Source of the DNA: Paenibacillus sp. FSL H8-0079 | GTDB lineage: Bacteria; Bacillota; Bacilli; Paenibacillales; Paenibacillaceae | Assembly: GCF_037991315.1 (NCBI RefSeq) | Contig: NZ_CP150300.1 | Span: forward strand, 4,712,001 to 4,776,000 | DNA length: 64,000 bases | Reading direction: 5' to 3' | In this document: piece by piece, positions 44,598-53,107 of the stretch | Layout of the letters: the number at the start of each line of letters is the position of its first letter | Position numbering within the stretch: the stretch's first letter is position 1 | The notes under the pieces: model-generated | What the model saw: the letters and a program-made list of their open reading frames with translations, nothing else | Database searches by the model: none | Told to the model about the DNA's origin: nothing | Position numbers and translations under genes: made by a program

Positions 44598-45029
44598 TTA
44601 CTTTTTTCGAACTCCGAAATATCGGTCAAACATGGCGGACATATCCATTCCTTTATTGGGATCGGGTTTGCCACTGTTTGAGCTTTCCTTGCCTTTGGGG
44701 CTATAGCCAAAAAATTGTTCAAACTGTTCCTGCATTCGTGATGGATCAGACCATACCTTCTCGGTATTCGTACTGGATGTTGCTCCTTTTGCCGCTCCTG
44801 GATTCCCTGTAGATCGAGGTTGTTGATTGTATGCTGCCCTTAACTCGGGATTTCCGAGTGTGCTGTAGGCCTCATGTACTTGTTTGAAACGCGCTTCTGC
44901 CTGTGGATCTCCCCCATTAACATCCGGGTGGAATTTCTTCGCCAATTGACGATAAGCCTTCTTGATCTGTTCCGCAGAAGCTTCACGTTCCACACCAAGC
45001 ACGGCATAATAATCTTTCATCGTATGCAT
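44598..45029 (-). CDS. DnaJ-domain co-chaperone
   Basis: A 143-residue J-domain protein. Residues 4-70 form a complete J domain: [20 protein letters not shown], the HPD motif in [11 protein letters not shown], and [20 protein letters not shown]. The rest is a short disordered tail; the zinc finger and C-terminal domains of DnaJ are absent. It probably stimulates the Hsp70-like ATPase of the same operon (36003-38654). A terminator-like hairpin separates it from the tube gene upstream. Confidence 0.85.
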   Translation of the reverse strand: MHTMKDYYAVLGVEREASAEQIKKAYRQLAKKFHPDVNGGDPQAEARFKQVHEAYSTLGNPELRAAYNQQPRSTGNPGAAKGATSSTNTEKVWSDPSRMQEQFEQFFGYSPKGKESSNSGKPDPNKGMDMSAMFDRYFGVRKK

Positions 45030-45059
45030 TCCTGCCTCCCTGCCATATTCGGGCGTAAA

Positions 45060-45089
45060 TAAAGATTAAGGGGCACTAGGGCCCCTTAA
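45060..45089 (-). terminator. Terminator or attenuator after the tube gene
   Basis: On the minus strand TTAAGGGG (45082-45089) pairs with CCCCTTAA (45066-45073), followed by TCTTTATTT. It lies between the tube and DnaJ genes. Such a stop would let the tube protein be made in excess over downstream genes. Strength is uncertain because the T-tract is interrupted. Confidence 0.55.
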
Positions 45090-45146
45090 CATGATAGCGT
45101 TATTCTGGGCCAGTCATAACTGACCCGGAACATTAGTTGCCCCCTT

Positions 45147-45572
45147 TTATACCGGGAAGCCGCCTTCGATTTTAGTGAATTCAGTTTTGTCTTTTTTCTG
45201 TTTGATGAACAAGCTGAATTCACCCACGCCTTCGGTATCTCCGAAACGCTCTGTGTAATCCACAACGAACGCATTAGGCATGTAAATTTTGCGTACCACT
45301 TGATCCGCTGCAACCACTTCCAGAGTTACTTTACGGTAGCAATCTGCTTTTTCAGCTGGAACGAGGGACCACAGAGCAAGTTTCATCGTGTCATCTGCAT
45401 TGTCACCGTCTGTTGCTGTAATAATTTTTCCACTGATGCGAAGTGTTGCACCTACATCTGTGGATCTAGCGTTGGAATCATCTGGTGTATCTGTGTCATA
45501 CACTACGGTTTGGATATTATCCATTCCCAATTCGATTGTTTCTGCGCCTTCTACTTTCAATACAAAACCCAT
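45147..45572 (-). CDS. Hcp-like tube protein
   Basis: A 141-residue, strand-rich protein beginning MGFVLKVEGAETIELG, with ATLRISGKIITATDGDNADD, WSLVPAEKADCYRKVTLEV, RKIYMPNAFVVDYTERFGDT and GEFSLFIKQKKDKTEF. Size, all-beta pattern and place after the sheath-like gene fit an Hcp/gp19-type inner tube, a hexameric ring stacked inside the sheath. It has a strong AAGGAGG site and is framed by two hairpins, both consistent with very high expression. Homologues are often annotated differently or left unnamed, so the tube call rests on size, fold pattern and context. Confidence 0.6.
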   Translation of the reverse strand: MGFVLKVEGAETIELGMDNIQTVVYDTDTPDDSNARSTDVGATLRISGKIITATDGDNADDTMKLALWSLVPAEKADCYRKVTLEVVAADQVVRKIYMPNAFVVDYTERFGDTEGVGEFSLFIKQKKDKTEFTKIEGGFPV

Positions 45573-45608
45573 TAATAAAAACCTCCTTAAGATTAGAAAA
45601 CAATGTGC

Positions 45609-45640
45609 CCGGCATGCTCTCCATCTGGGAGAGGTGCCGG
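45609..45640 (-). promoter_or_regulatory. Strong hairpin in the tube-gene leader
   Basis: On the minus strand CCGGCACCTCTCC (45628-45640) folds with GGAGAGCATGCCGG (45609-45622), a 13-14 bp nearly perfect stem in the 183-bp gap between sheath and tube genes. It may stop sheath transcripts partly, or protect the 5' end of a processed, abundant tube message. There is only a weak T-tract after it. Confidence 0.5.
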
Positions 45641-45755
45641 AATATATGTATAAGGTCAGCCAATAAAGGCTGCCTCTAACACCAAAATAAATGTCTATAA
45701 TTCGTTGTTTGAAGAATTATATTCAATATTCAAAACTTGTGACTACTCCAGCCTC

Positions 45756-47924
45756 TTACACTTTCATCGCACTGGTGCCTTTAGTAATCATGACCTCCAG
45801 GTTCTTCACGTTGCCGTTGAATACCAGGTCAATGTGGCACATATTGCTCTTCTCATCGATGATAAAGCTCATGTCGTCACCTTCCTGAATGATCGAATTG
45901 ATCGACCCTCGGGTTCCCAGCCACCGGCTCTTCTGACTGCTCGGATTGTTGCTGAAGAATTTGACGATATTTTCATGCTTGAAATCACCCGTCTGGAAAC
46001 GGAGCAAGCGCTCAATGTAAGTACTTACGAGTGTTTTATACAAGGAATCAAAGCCATCTTCGGACATCGCCATGCTTCTCGCTTTGTATACCGTGATTCG
46101 CTTGATGTCGCTATCCTGGATTTGGGCATTTTCCGATGAGAAAATAAATCCAAAGTTTTTCCGGTTAATCGAATCCTTGATAGTGTTCGTGAATCCGGAG
46201 ATTTCTTTGGTCATCGTAGTCACTACACGCAGACTGTTATCGCCTGCTTCAATATCAAAACGCACACCTGGATAATCCCGGTTCACGGTTTTGAATGCAC
46301 CTCGTAGATACTCAGGGCACTGATATGCAGCCACAATTCCGGCAGATACATAAGACGCACCCACATAAACGCCTTCAATCCACAGCTTCAGAATGTCTTC
46401 TTTCTCCTTGGAAAGCTCCACACCATTCTCCGTCTGGAGCATACGACTGTCGATCACGACACCCGATTTCTCTTTCGGAATGATGGTGAAATTCGGAGCA
46501 CTTGGAATGGCGAATTCGCTGTAGTCCTTGCGAGTTAATACCGCGCATTTATCAATATATTTATCGATGCCTGCGGTAGCCATGCTGCTGAATGTAGTCT
46601 CTTCTCCAGATTCAAAGCTGAAGAATACTTGTACTTTGTAGTCTTTAACGACTTGCAGAAGCATCGACAAGGATTCCATACTGTTTCCGTCTTGTTTAAC
46701 CACTTTCTCATTACCACGGAAACGGGCACGACTGACTTGAACTTGTCCCGTATTCTCCAGTTCAACGGAAGGAACAATTCCGAACCAAATGGTGTCGGTA
46801 AAATCATTCTTCGCATTGACTGTGTTGAGATAGGTCTCCAGCCGCGGAATGTTACTGCTCTTAACAAGCATATCCAGCTTGGCATTGGCAATCAGCATGG
46901 AAGGCAGCATGCCTTTGTTTTTGGTCGCATATTGATCAAAGAACATTTTGACACCCAAAATTTTCTCTACCAGCGGTTTTACGGTTTTCACAAAGTCATC
47001 CTTGGCGTTCTTGTAAAATTCCAGGTATGTATTGTAATTCTGTACTTCAACTGCCGTATCCACATCCGTCTGAACCGCAGGCAGTGGGCAGAATGTACGA
47101 ACGACCAGATCCTGTACATACGGTGAAGGCGCCTCAGAGAGTGAATCATAATCTTCGGCAAACACCTGAGTCAAATCTGTGCTTGTCGACTCATCCAGAA
47201 GCATCAACTCGTTGTTATCACTCTTTGGAGCTTCGATGATTTTCAATTCTCCGCTCTCACCAATCGTGAGTTGTCCTATCTGAATCGCTTCGGAAGAAGT
47301 TTCTTCTTGAGCACGGCCCAGCAACAAGCGGGTTTTGATATCTTCGATGGCCAGTGGCAGCATGGCCATAACATTGTTATAGTTCCGGCTGGCATCTTCA
47401 AACATGACATTAAGTTTATCCCCGATATCCAACTTCTTCGGGTCCCCGTCATCCAGCTTCTCATGCTGGCCGTACATGTAATGAATTTCTTTCCGTACCT
47501 GCCGAATGTCATCCATAACCTTTTTCGGTGAGATCATATCGAGCAAATTTTCAAACTTGAAATCTACATTCGTAATCCCCTGACTGCGTTTGGTATCGAT
47601 CAGGGTAAACAGCATTCTCAGGAAGTCATTGCTATGATCAATTTTGATCTCAGAGATTGCTTCGTCCGGAATCCCTTCCGGCTTTTTGAGCGTATACATG
47701 ACTTTCTGGTTTACCGCATTGAAAAAGGAATACACACTGGGAGAAAACTTGTCCAAAAACTCGTCGAAGCTTCGTACAAGCAGGTGTTCATTGATCTCCT
47801 TGATCTTGTCATCATTCAGACTGTCGATTCCTTTTACGTCACCGACAATCGTGATCAAATCCATTTTCTCCGGATTGATCTCTTCAAAAAGCATCGTTCG
47901 GTTCGTTTGATTAATAATATCCAT
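45756..47924 (-). CDS. Large sheath-like protein (TssB/TssC-like fusion?)
   Basis: A 722-residue soluble protein, first gene of the operon, with AGGGGGA ahead of the ATG. N-terminal part (1-200): LITIVGDVKGIDSLNDD, VRSFDEFLDKFSPSVYSFFN and helices; the C-terminal two thirds: DTIWFGIVPSVELENTGQVQ, KDYKVQVFFSFESG, ILKLWIEGVYVGASYVSAGI, SINRKNFGFIFSSENA, STYIERLLRFQTGDFKHENI and a strand-rich end LVFNGNVKNLEVMITKG. TssB plus TssC would total about 650 residues, and the helix-then-final-strands ending is typical of contractile sheaths. Followed by the tube gene, as TssB-TssC-Hcp. The similarity is at fold-pattern level and needs a profile or structure search. Confidence 0.5.
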   Translation of the reverse strand: MDIINQTNRTMLFEEINPEKMDLITIVGDVKGIDSLNDDKIKEINEHLLVRSFDEFLDKFSPSVYSFFNAVNQKVMYTLKKPEGIPDEAISEIKIDHSNDFLRMLFTLIDTKRSQGITNVDFKFENLLDMISPKKVMDDIRQVRKEIHYMYGQHEKLDDGDPKKLDIGDKLNVMFEDASRNYNNVMAMLPLAIEDIKTRLLLGRAQEETSSEAIQIGQLTIGESGELKIIEAPKSDNNELMLLDESTSTDLTQVFAEDYDSLSEAPSPYVQDLVVRTFCPLPAVQTDVDTAVEVQNYNTYLEFYKNAKDDFVKTVKPLVEKILGVKMFFDQYATKNKGMLPSMLIANAKLDMLVKSSNIPRLETYLNTVNAKNDFTDTIWFGIVPSVELENTGQVQVSRARFRGNEKVVKQDGNSMESLSMLLQVVKDYKVQVFFSFESGEETTFSSMATAGIDKYIDKCAVLTRKDYSEFAIPSAPNFTIIPKEKSGVVIDSRMLQTENGVELSKEKEDILKLWIEGVYVGASYVSAGIVAAYQCPEYLRGAFKTVNRDYPGVRFDIEAGDNSLRVVTTMTKEISGFTNTIKDSINRKNFGFIFSSENAQIQDSDIKRITVYKARSMAMSEDGFDSLYKTLVSTYIERLLRFQTGDFKHENIVKFFSNNPSSQKSRWLGTRGSINSIIQEGDDMSFIIDEKSNMCHIDLVFNGNVKNLEVMITKGTSAMKV

Positions 47925-48501
47925 TCAGGCAACATCCCCCTAATGATGGTTCATTCGGGCGAATGCTTCCCCCCCTCCATCAATTTTTGACACTCCGCAC
48001 GCACTATCAGCCTTTAGTCATGATCTAAGAGAATCATCTTCTCAGGCGATCACAAGTCCAATAGAACGAGCTGTCAACATATGACTGGAACTTATGTACC
48101 AGATTATGCCGTTTGCTTTGGAGATTTATGGAATTCATCTTAATCATCAGCGATATGTTTTGTCAATATTCCCCTATATAGGTCTAAAAGCTCATTTATG
48201 TGACTTCGATATACCTATAGAACTATTTTCCGAATTTCGCTTCACTTCCCTTCGAATCATGCCGATGATAAAGAATATCCTATAATCTGGATGATGTTCA
48301 ATGATTTAAAACTAGTGGAGTTTTCCCCCTAATTAAAAGGAAAGCACCTTAACTTATGCGGTGTTGCACTATTCTTCACTTATCAAAACTACGCATAACG
48401 GGGTTTTATCGTGTAGAAACAAAATTTTTTCAACAAAAATCAGTTTGACATCAAAAAAACAATTGCAGTACCCAAAACAGGAAGGAGATTCAAAGCATCG
48501 T
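47925..48501. promoter_or_regulatory. Divergent control region, sheath operon / VWA gene
   Basis: These 577 bp separate the leftward structural operon from the rightward VWA gene and must hold both promoters. A minus-strand candidate is TTGACA (48161-48166), an 18-base spacer and TAAGAT (48137-48142), giving a leader of about 200 bases. An in-frame GTG at 48361 could extend the VWA frame, but no ribosome binding site supports it. No clear operator was found. Confidence 0.35.
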
Positions 48502-50556
48502 ATGATATTAATAAAATTCAAAAAAGCAATTTTCACTCTCTTGTTCATCAGCTTTTTAATTCCAGCATGGGACATGGGGAGCATATACGCTGAATCATCT
48601 GTCAAGACCCAGACGTATGAAGGCCTCGATGCCATGTTTGTCCTGGATGTTAGCTACTCCATGAATGAGACCGACAAAGATCGCATTGCCGAAGAAGTTA
48701 TACATATGTTTATGGATATGAGTAGTGGACCTAAGACCCGATTGGGATTCGTAGCTTATAATGACAAGATCACTTCATCCGTACCACTGATGGATATTTC
48801 ATCCTCTGGAGCTCGTAATAATCTTCGTAGCCGTGTGGATGGCTTAAAACGTTCAGGATATACAGATCTCGGACTCGGCTTACGCCGAGGTGCTAGTCTG
48901 CTTGAACAATCGCAGACGGATAAACGTAAACCATTTATGATTTTGCTCTCGGACGGAGAAACGGATTTGCGAGGATCGACGAGCAGAACACCTGCTGACT
49001 CCTCCAAAGATGTGGACAAGGTTATTGAGATGGCACAGCAAGCTGGTTATCCCATCTATACTGTGGGACTAAACCGCGACGGTACGGTTAACCCGGCAGA
49101 ATTGGAGCGTATCGCCAAAGAAACAGGTGGTTCTTCCTTTATCACGGGAAGTGCGGACGATCTGCCTGAAATCTTCAATCGTATTTTTGCAGATCAGATT
49201 CAATCCGTTCTTGTATCTGTAGCGGCCGTAACTGCAACAGGAGCAATGCAGGAAGTAACCGTGGATATTCCTAACTCCAGCATGGCGGATGCCAACATTA
49301 TCATGCTCTCTGATCATGCTGTCTCCGAAGCTCAGCTCTATTATCAGTCAAGCAATGTCAGCTTCATTCGGTCTGATAAATATGCTCTGATGAAGATCAT
49401 TCGTCCGGTCAAAGGACAGTTCAAACTGAAATTCAAAGGCCGTAGCGGTGATCTGGTGAAGATTAACCTATTAGGGAACTACAACGTCTCTGCGGTCGCT
49501 AATATGGCAACGGAGCAGCCAGTCAAGGGGAAGAGCGTCACATTTGAGGCATCACTCTACGATCAGGCTGTGGACCCTAAACCCATTAAGGACTTGGATG
49601 TGTACAAGGGACTGGAAGCGGAACTCATTGTAACTCCATCTGATGGAAAGACAGAACGTATCCTTTTGACCAATACAGGTAGCGGATTTACGGGAAAATA
49701 CACTTTTCCCAAGTCGGATCTGTATACCTGGGGACTGCGGATCGACGGTCCAGACTTTTATCGGGAAATTACTCCGGTTGAAGTAGACATTACGAATCAA
49801 GCACCCGTAGCCACCGGTGAATCCATGGTGTTATCCAAAGACGACAGCAATACAGATGTCGACCTGAACAACTACTTTAAGGATGCCAATAATGATCCAT
49901 TAACGTATGTCCTTGCAGACGGTGGAAGTGAGCGCAAACTCGGAGATGCCGTCATTGAAGGTAACCTGTTGCGATGGTCTTCTCTTCACACTGGAAGTTC
50001 AACGATCAAGGTGACAGCAACGGATTCTGAGGGAGCAAGTATAACTACGGACATCTCGTTGCAAATTCATTCTTTACGTGAAAAGGTACTGCTATATACA
50101 GGATTAGGCCTGCTTCTTGCTGGTGCTATTTTCGCACTGTATTGGTTCGTATTGAAGCCAAAACCCGTATTTCGCGGAAGACTGGAAGGATACTTTCTAG
50201 CTACAGCGAACGGCGAGGATATACCGGTGACCAATTGGCCTCTCACTTCATTGGAACGCCGAAAAGTAAGTCTCAGTGAACTGTTTGATCGCATGGACAT
50301 CGGGGTCAAAGTACCGGAAGCGGGACGAATCTGGCTGGAAGCGGGTAAGAAAGAAACGTTATTGATACGGCACGATACGAATTGTACGGTTGTCCGAGGC
50401 CGAACGCCAGTGAAGCGCAGACACACGGAAGCTATGGAGTACAATGAAAAGTTGTACATTACGTTTGAGGATGGCGTTACAGAGATCGAAATTCGTTACA
50501 AAGCCATCAAACCAAGTACCAATATCTATGTAGGACAAAAGAGAGATCCACAGTAA
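48502..50556 (+). CDS. Secreted-domain VWA membrane protein of the injection locus
   Basis: A protein of 684 residues from ATG 48502 (MILIKFKKAIFTLLFISFL), with GAAGGAGA 13 bases ahead. Signal peptide (1-30, ending SIYA), VWA domain (about 45-220) with an intact MIDAS (DVSYSMNE; DxSxS at 49-53, and LSDGETD), two or three beta-sandwich domains (PVKGKSVTFEASLYD; NQAPVATGESMVLSKDDSN, cadherin-like) outside, one membrane segment (about 525-545, LLYTGLGLLLAGAIFALYWF) and a 110-residue cytoplasmic tail. Convergent with the kinase and divergent from the sheath operon. It may anchor the apparatus at the envelope or sense contact by metal-dependent binding. Role inferred. Confidence 0.75.
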   Translation: MILIKFKKAIFTLLFISFLIPAWDMGSIYAESSVKTQTYEGLDAMFVLDVSYSMNETDKDRIAEEVIHMFMDMSSGPKTRLGFVAYNDKITSSVPLMDISSSGARNNLRSRVDGLKRSGYTDLGLGLRRGASLLEQSQTDKRKPFMILLSDGETDLRGSTSRTPADSSKDVDKVIEMAQQAGYPIYTVGLNRDGTVNPAELERIAKETGGSSFITGSADDLPEIFNRIFADQIQSVLVSVAAVTATGAMQEVTVDIPNSSMADANIIMLSDHAVSEAQLYYQSSNVSFIRSDKYALMKIIRPVKGQFKLKFKGRSGDLVKINLLGNYNVSAVANMATEQPVKGKSVTFEASLYDQAVDPKPIKDLDVYKGLEAELIVTPSDGKTERILLTNTGSGFTGKYTFPKSDLYTWGLRIDGPDFYREITPVEVDITNQAPVATGESMVLSKDDSNTDVDLNNYFKDANNDPLTYVLADGGSERKLGDAVIEGNLLRWSSLHTGSSTIKVTATDSEGASITTDISLQIHSLREKVLLYTGLGLLLAGAIFALYWFVLKPKPVFRGRLEGYFLATANGEDIPVTNWPLTSLERRKVSLSELFDRMDIGVKVPEAGRIWLEAGKKETLLIRHDTNCTVVRGRTPVKRRHTEAMEYNEKLYITFEDGVTEIEIRYKAIKPSTNIYVGQKRDPQ

Positions 50557-50620
50557 ACTACGTCTTAACGAAGTGGAAATGAAGCACGCTGATGCGAGTT
50601 CTCTCTGAAAATATAAAAGA

Positions 50621-50665
50621 AAACAAGCCAGTTCTTACCCTTGAAGGGGACGAACTGGCTTGTTT
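50621..50665. terminator. Bidirectional terminator
   Basis: AAACAAGCCAGTTC (50621-50634) and GAACTGGCTTGTTT (50652-50665) form a perfect 14-bp stem with A-rich left and T-rich right flanks, between the convergent VWA and kinase genes. It serves both strands. Confidence 0.85.
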
Positions 50666-50737
50666 ATGTTGTTCATACATATAAATGCTATGCTCTCATT
50701 TAAGTGCATTCACTTTATGAACACAGGTCATGACTGC

Positions 50738-51727
50738 TTACGCCGTCTCATGTTGCTTTTTCGGCTCCACTTCATAGACCTGCGTATGTTCATTCTCGAC
50801 CAAAGACCATTCCACCGTACCTGGTTTGCGAACTTTCCATACCCAGGCTTGAACTCGGAGCGAGCTTCTTACCCAAGCCAGAGAAGCACAGCGTTTCTCA
50901 GAACGCACCGACAGTCCCCAATGAATAACATGAGCGAGCCATGGGTTCACATATTCATTATGTGAACGAACAGATGGCAGTTCATCCTGGAACAACCGCT
51001 GCTTCACATCCATAGGTGGCTGCCCGCATGTCCAATAATGGAGCAGAGCCGCCAGGCTATAGATGTCCGACATAGGTCCCTGACTGGATTTTTCTGAATA
51101 GAACTCCAGCGGGGAATAACCTGCTGATGTAAATATGGCCTGTTTCTCTCCGGATTGCATAGGCCAACGGGTAGCTGAGCCGAAGTCCAGAAGTTTGGGT
51201 GTACCGTCCTCCATCACCATAATGTTGGAAGGTTTCACATCCCGGTGAAGAATGCCTTGCTTATGTATATAATCCAATGTGTCCACCAGTGGAAGCAGCG
51301 TCTCCGTTATGAATGCAGCATCGAGCGCATGATTGTGTTCATTCAGATACTCGGTCAACGTAATCCCTGTGCAGTATTCCATAACCAGATACCCCGTATC
51401 ATTCGCTTCAAAATGATCCAAATACGAAACAATATGAGGATGATCCAGTTTTGATAATAGTTCACCTTCGAGCAGAAATGCAGTCAGCAACTCCTGATAT
51501 TGCCCGCCATATCCCCGCGATGAACAGAAGACTCCCCGCTTGTCTGCCTGACGTTCAGCCAGTCGCAGTGGGAAGAATTCCTTAATGGCTACCTTGGCAC
51601 CTGTGTTACGATCCCGCCCTGCATATACAATAGCCAACTCACTGCTGGCCAATACCTGTCTCACCTGATATGTATCATTTATAATCACATTGCGTTGCAA
51701 TGCCATTTTGCAATTGTCTTTTCTCAT
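50738..51727 (-). CDS. PpkA-like Ser/Thr protein kinase
   Basis: A 329-residue cytoplasmic kinase. ATG 51727 has AGAGGT 7 bases upstream. Motifs: VAIKEFFP (Lys of subdomain II), LDHPHIVSYLDHF, YLVMEYCTGITLTEYL, ILHRDVKPSNIMVMEDG (catalytic loop), KLLDFGSATRW (DFG), SAGYSPLEFYSEKS (P+1 region, P-L-E in place of A-P-E) and SDIYSLAALLHYWTCG. The glycine-rich loop is poor (LASSELAIVY), without the usual GxGxxG. No membrane segment or sensor domain follows; the last 50 residues are hydrophilic. With the PP2C and FHA proteins it completes a phospho-threonine switch like that of type VI secretion. Confidence 0.88.
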   Translation of the reverse strand: MRKDNCKMALQRNVIINDTYQVRQVLASSELAIVYAGRDRNTGAKVAIKEFFPLRLAERQADKRGVFCSSRGYGGQYQELLTAFLLEGELLSKLDHPHIVSYLDHFEANDTGYLVMEYCTGITLTEYLNEHNHALDAAFITETLLPLVDTLDYIHKQGILHRDVKPSNIMVMEDGTPKLLDFGSATRWPMQSGEKQAIFTSAGYSPLEFYSEKSSQGPMSDIYSLAALLHYWTCGQPPMDVKQRLFQDELPSVRSHNEYVNPWLAHVIHWGLSVRSEKRCASLAWVRSSLRVQAWVWKVRKPGTVEWSLVENEHTQVYEVEPKKQHETA

Positions 51728-52027
51728 AACAGACCTCTTTTCAACCTTGTCGATCGGAAGACTTTCCGCGTAAATGCATCATTTGGTCCAGCCAGTAAGC
51801 AATTCATCGCCAACCATCTATATAAACCAAATGATGCAATTCGAAACACCCCTACGCGAAATATTTAAATATTAATAATATCAAGCTTTCTACGATCTAC
51901 TACTAATCCCTGTTCACACTATTATATAGAAGAAACGGATTCTCTTATATAGAGTATCGACAGATGGGATGAATTACTTTATTAAACTGGAAAAATACAT
52001 TTCTCCATTCAGCTCTTGCAGCTTTTT
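51728..52027. promoter_or_regulatory. Kinase upstream region with nested inverted repeats
   Basis: TGCATCATTTGGT (51775-51787) is perfectly inverted at 51826-51838, and outside it CGCGTA (51767-51772) is inverted at 51853-51858, so a symmetrical ~92-bp element lies 40 bp upstream of the kinase start. It could be an operator, a small non-autonomous mobile element, or a long hairpin in the kinase leader. The rest, to 52027, is AT-rich with no gene. Confidence 0.5.
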
Positions 52028-52897
52028 TTAATAATTTTTCTGTAAAAACTGCCCTATTTCCTTGTTCATTTGAACCAATACGTCCTGTGAAGGAAAATGT
52101 CCTGTATCATACTTGATGGCTTGAACATTTGGAATAATCTTTTGAGCCCGTTCAATACACTTATCCGCTGGGAAAAATACATCCTTCTCCCCCACCAATA
52201 ATAGGGTTGGTGACGTGTAGTTCACCAGTTCTTCCCGCTCCGTGAGCTTGGGCAGATCCTGATCTATGCTGACATATTTAAAAAGTTTGCCGATAATGTT
52301 TTTGTCCATTTCTTTCATGCAGTTGCACGACATGGTGTCCGTAATTTTTTGCAAAGAAGATGGTGAAGACGTCATGCGGTACTTGACGAGCGGCAGCGTG
52401 ATATCCTGAGCTGTTTTGATTTTGGAATTGACAGCGAGACCCGCAGGAGCAACCAATACGGAGCACGAAATGCGTTCCGGAATATAGGTAGCCAATCTGA
52501 GGATAATGCCTCCTCCAAACGATGGACCGATAAACGCACTCTTTTCGATATCATAGTGATCCAGCAGATCCGACACCCATAATGCCAAACTATCAAACCG
52601 TGTCGAGATGCTAGCTTCCTCACTATAGCCGGGATGACCAATCGTATCAGGAGCAATAATCCGGTATTCTTTAAATAAGGAAGAGAACCATGACAACGTC
52701 ATCGGATTCACACAATTACCGCCCTGAAGAATAAATAACGGCTTGCCATCTTGAGGACCTGTCAATAAAACATGGGTCTTCCCAAAACGTGTCTCCACAT
52801 ACTCCCGTGTAAATCCCTCACCCAACTCATTCAAATAAATCTCATACTCTTCAAGAATGCTACTCTTGCCTTCTTCACTTCTATAAATGGAACTCAT
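52028..52897 (-). CDS. Alpha/beta hydrolase
   Basis: A 289-residue alpha/beta-hydrolase-fold enzyme. ATG 52897 (MSSIYRSEEG) has AGGAGG 5 bases ahead; an earlier TTG covers that site. Visible: FILQGGNCVNPMTLSW (oxyanion region), YRIIAPDTIGHPGYS, nucleophile elbow FIGPSFGGGIILRL (G-P-S-F-G), acid in LLVGEKDVFFPADK and the catalytic His in YDTGHFPSQD. Cytoplasmic. Substrate unknown; the closest general class is proline-iminopeptidase/esterase-like. It marks the start of ordinary chromosome beyond the injection locus. Confidence 0.82.
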   Translation of the reverse strand: MSSIYRSEEGKSSILEEYEIYLNELGEGFTREYVETRFGKTHVLLTGPQDGKPLFILQGGNCVNPMTLSWFSSLFKEYRIIAPDTIGHPGYSEEASISTRFDSLALWVSDLLDHYDIEKSAFIGPSFGGGIILRLATYIPERISCSVLVAPAGLAVNSKIKTAQDITLPLVKYRMTSSPSSLQKITDTMSCNCMKEMDKNIIGKLFKYVSIDQDLPKLTEREELVNYTSPTLLLVGEKDVFFPADKCIERAQKIIPNVQAIKYDTGHFPSQDVLVQMNKEIGQFLQKNY

Positions 52898-52964
52898 GTC
52901 TGCCTCCTGCAAAATATACTCAAATAACCCATTCTAGTGAATGGACTTGCTAATCAATGGACCA

Positions 52965-53000
52965 AAAAGATAAAGAGGGCCTGCAGATGACAGGCTCCTC
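52965..53000 (-). terminator. Rho-independent terminator
   Basis: On the minus strand GAGGAGCCTG (52991-53000) pairs with CAGGCCCTC (52975-52983), then TTTATCTTTTTGG. It closes the RNase H gene at 53108-53761. Confidence 0.7.
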
Positions 53001-53107
53001 CATATGTTTAACTAATCATATTCAGATGATTATAGAGCGGAAACTGGAAATTGTAAATATCGATTCTAATAGACAAGAAATAAAGGAGGCATCTAAAAGA
53101 AAAATAC

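Noticed and set aside
27000..47924. Defective prophage or R-type tailocin
   Set aside because: No terminase, portal, tape measure, holin, lysin or tail-fibre gene was seen, while kinase, phosphatase, FHA and toxin/immunity genes are present.
48361..48501. GTG start extending the VWA protein by 47 residues
   Set aside because: The extension hides the signal peptide, and a clear GAAGGAGA site precedes the internal ATG at 48502.
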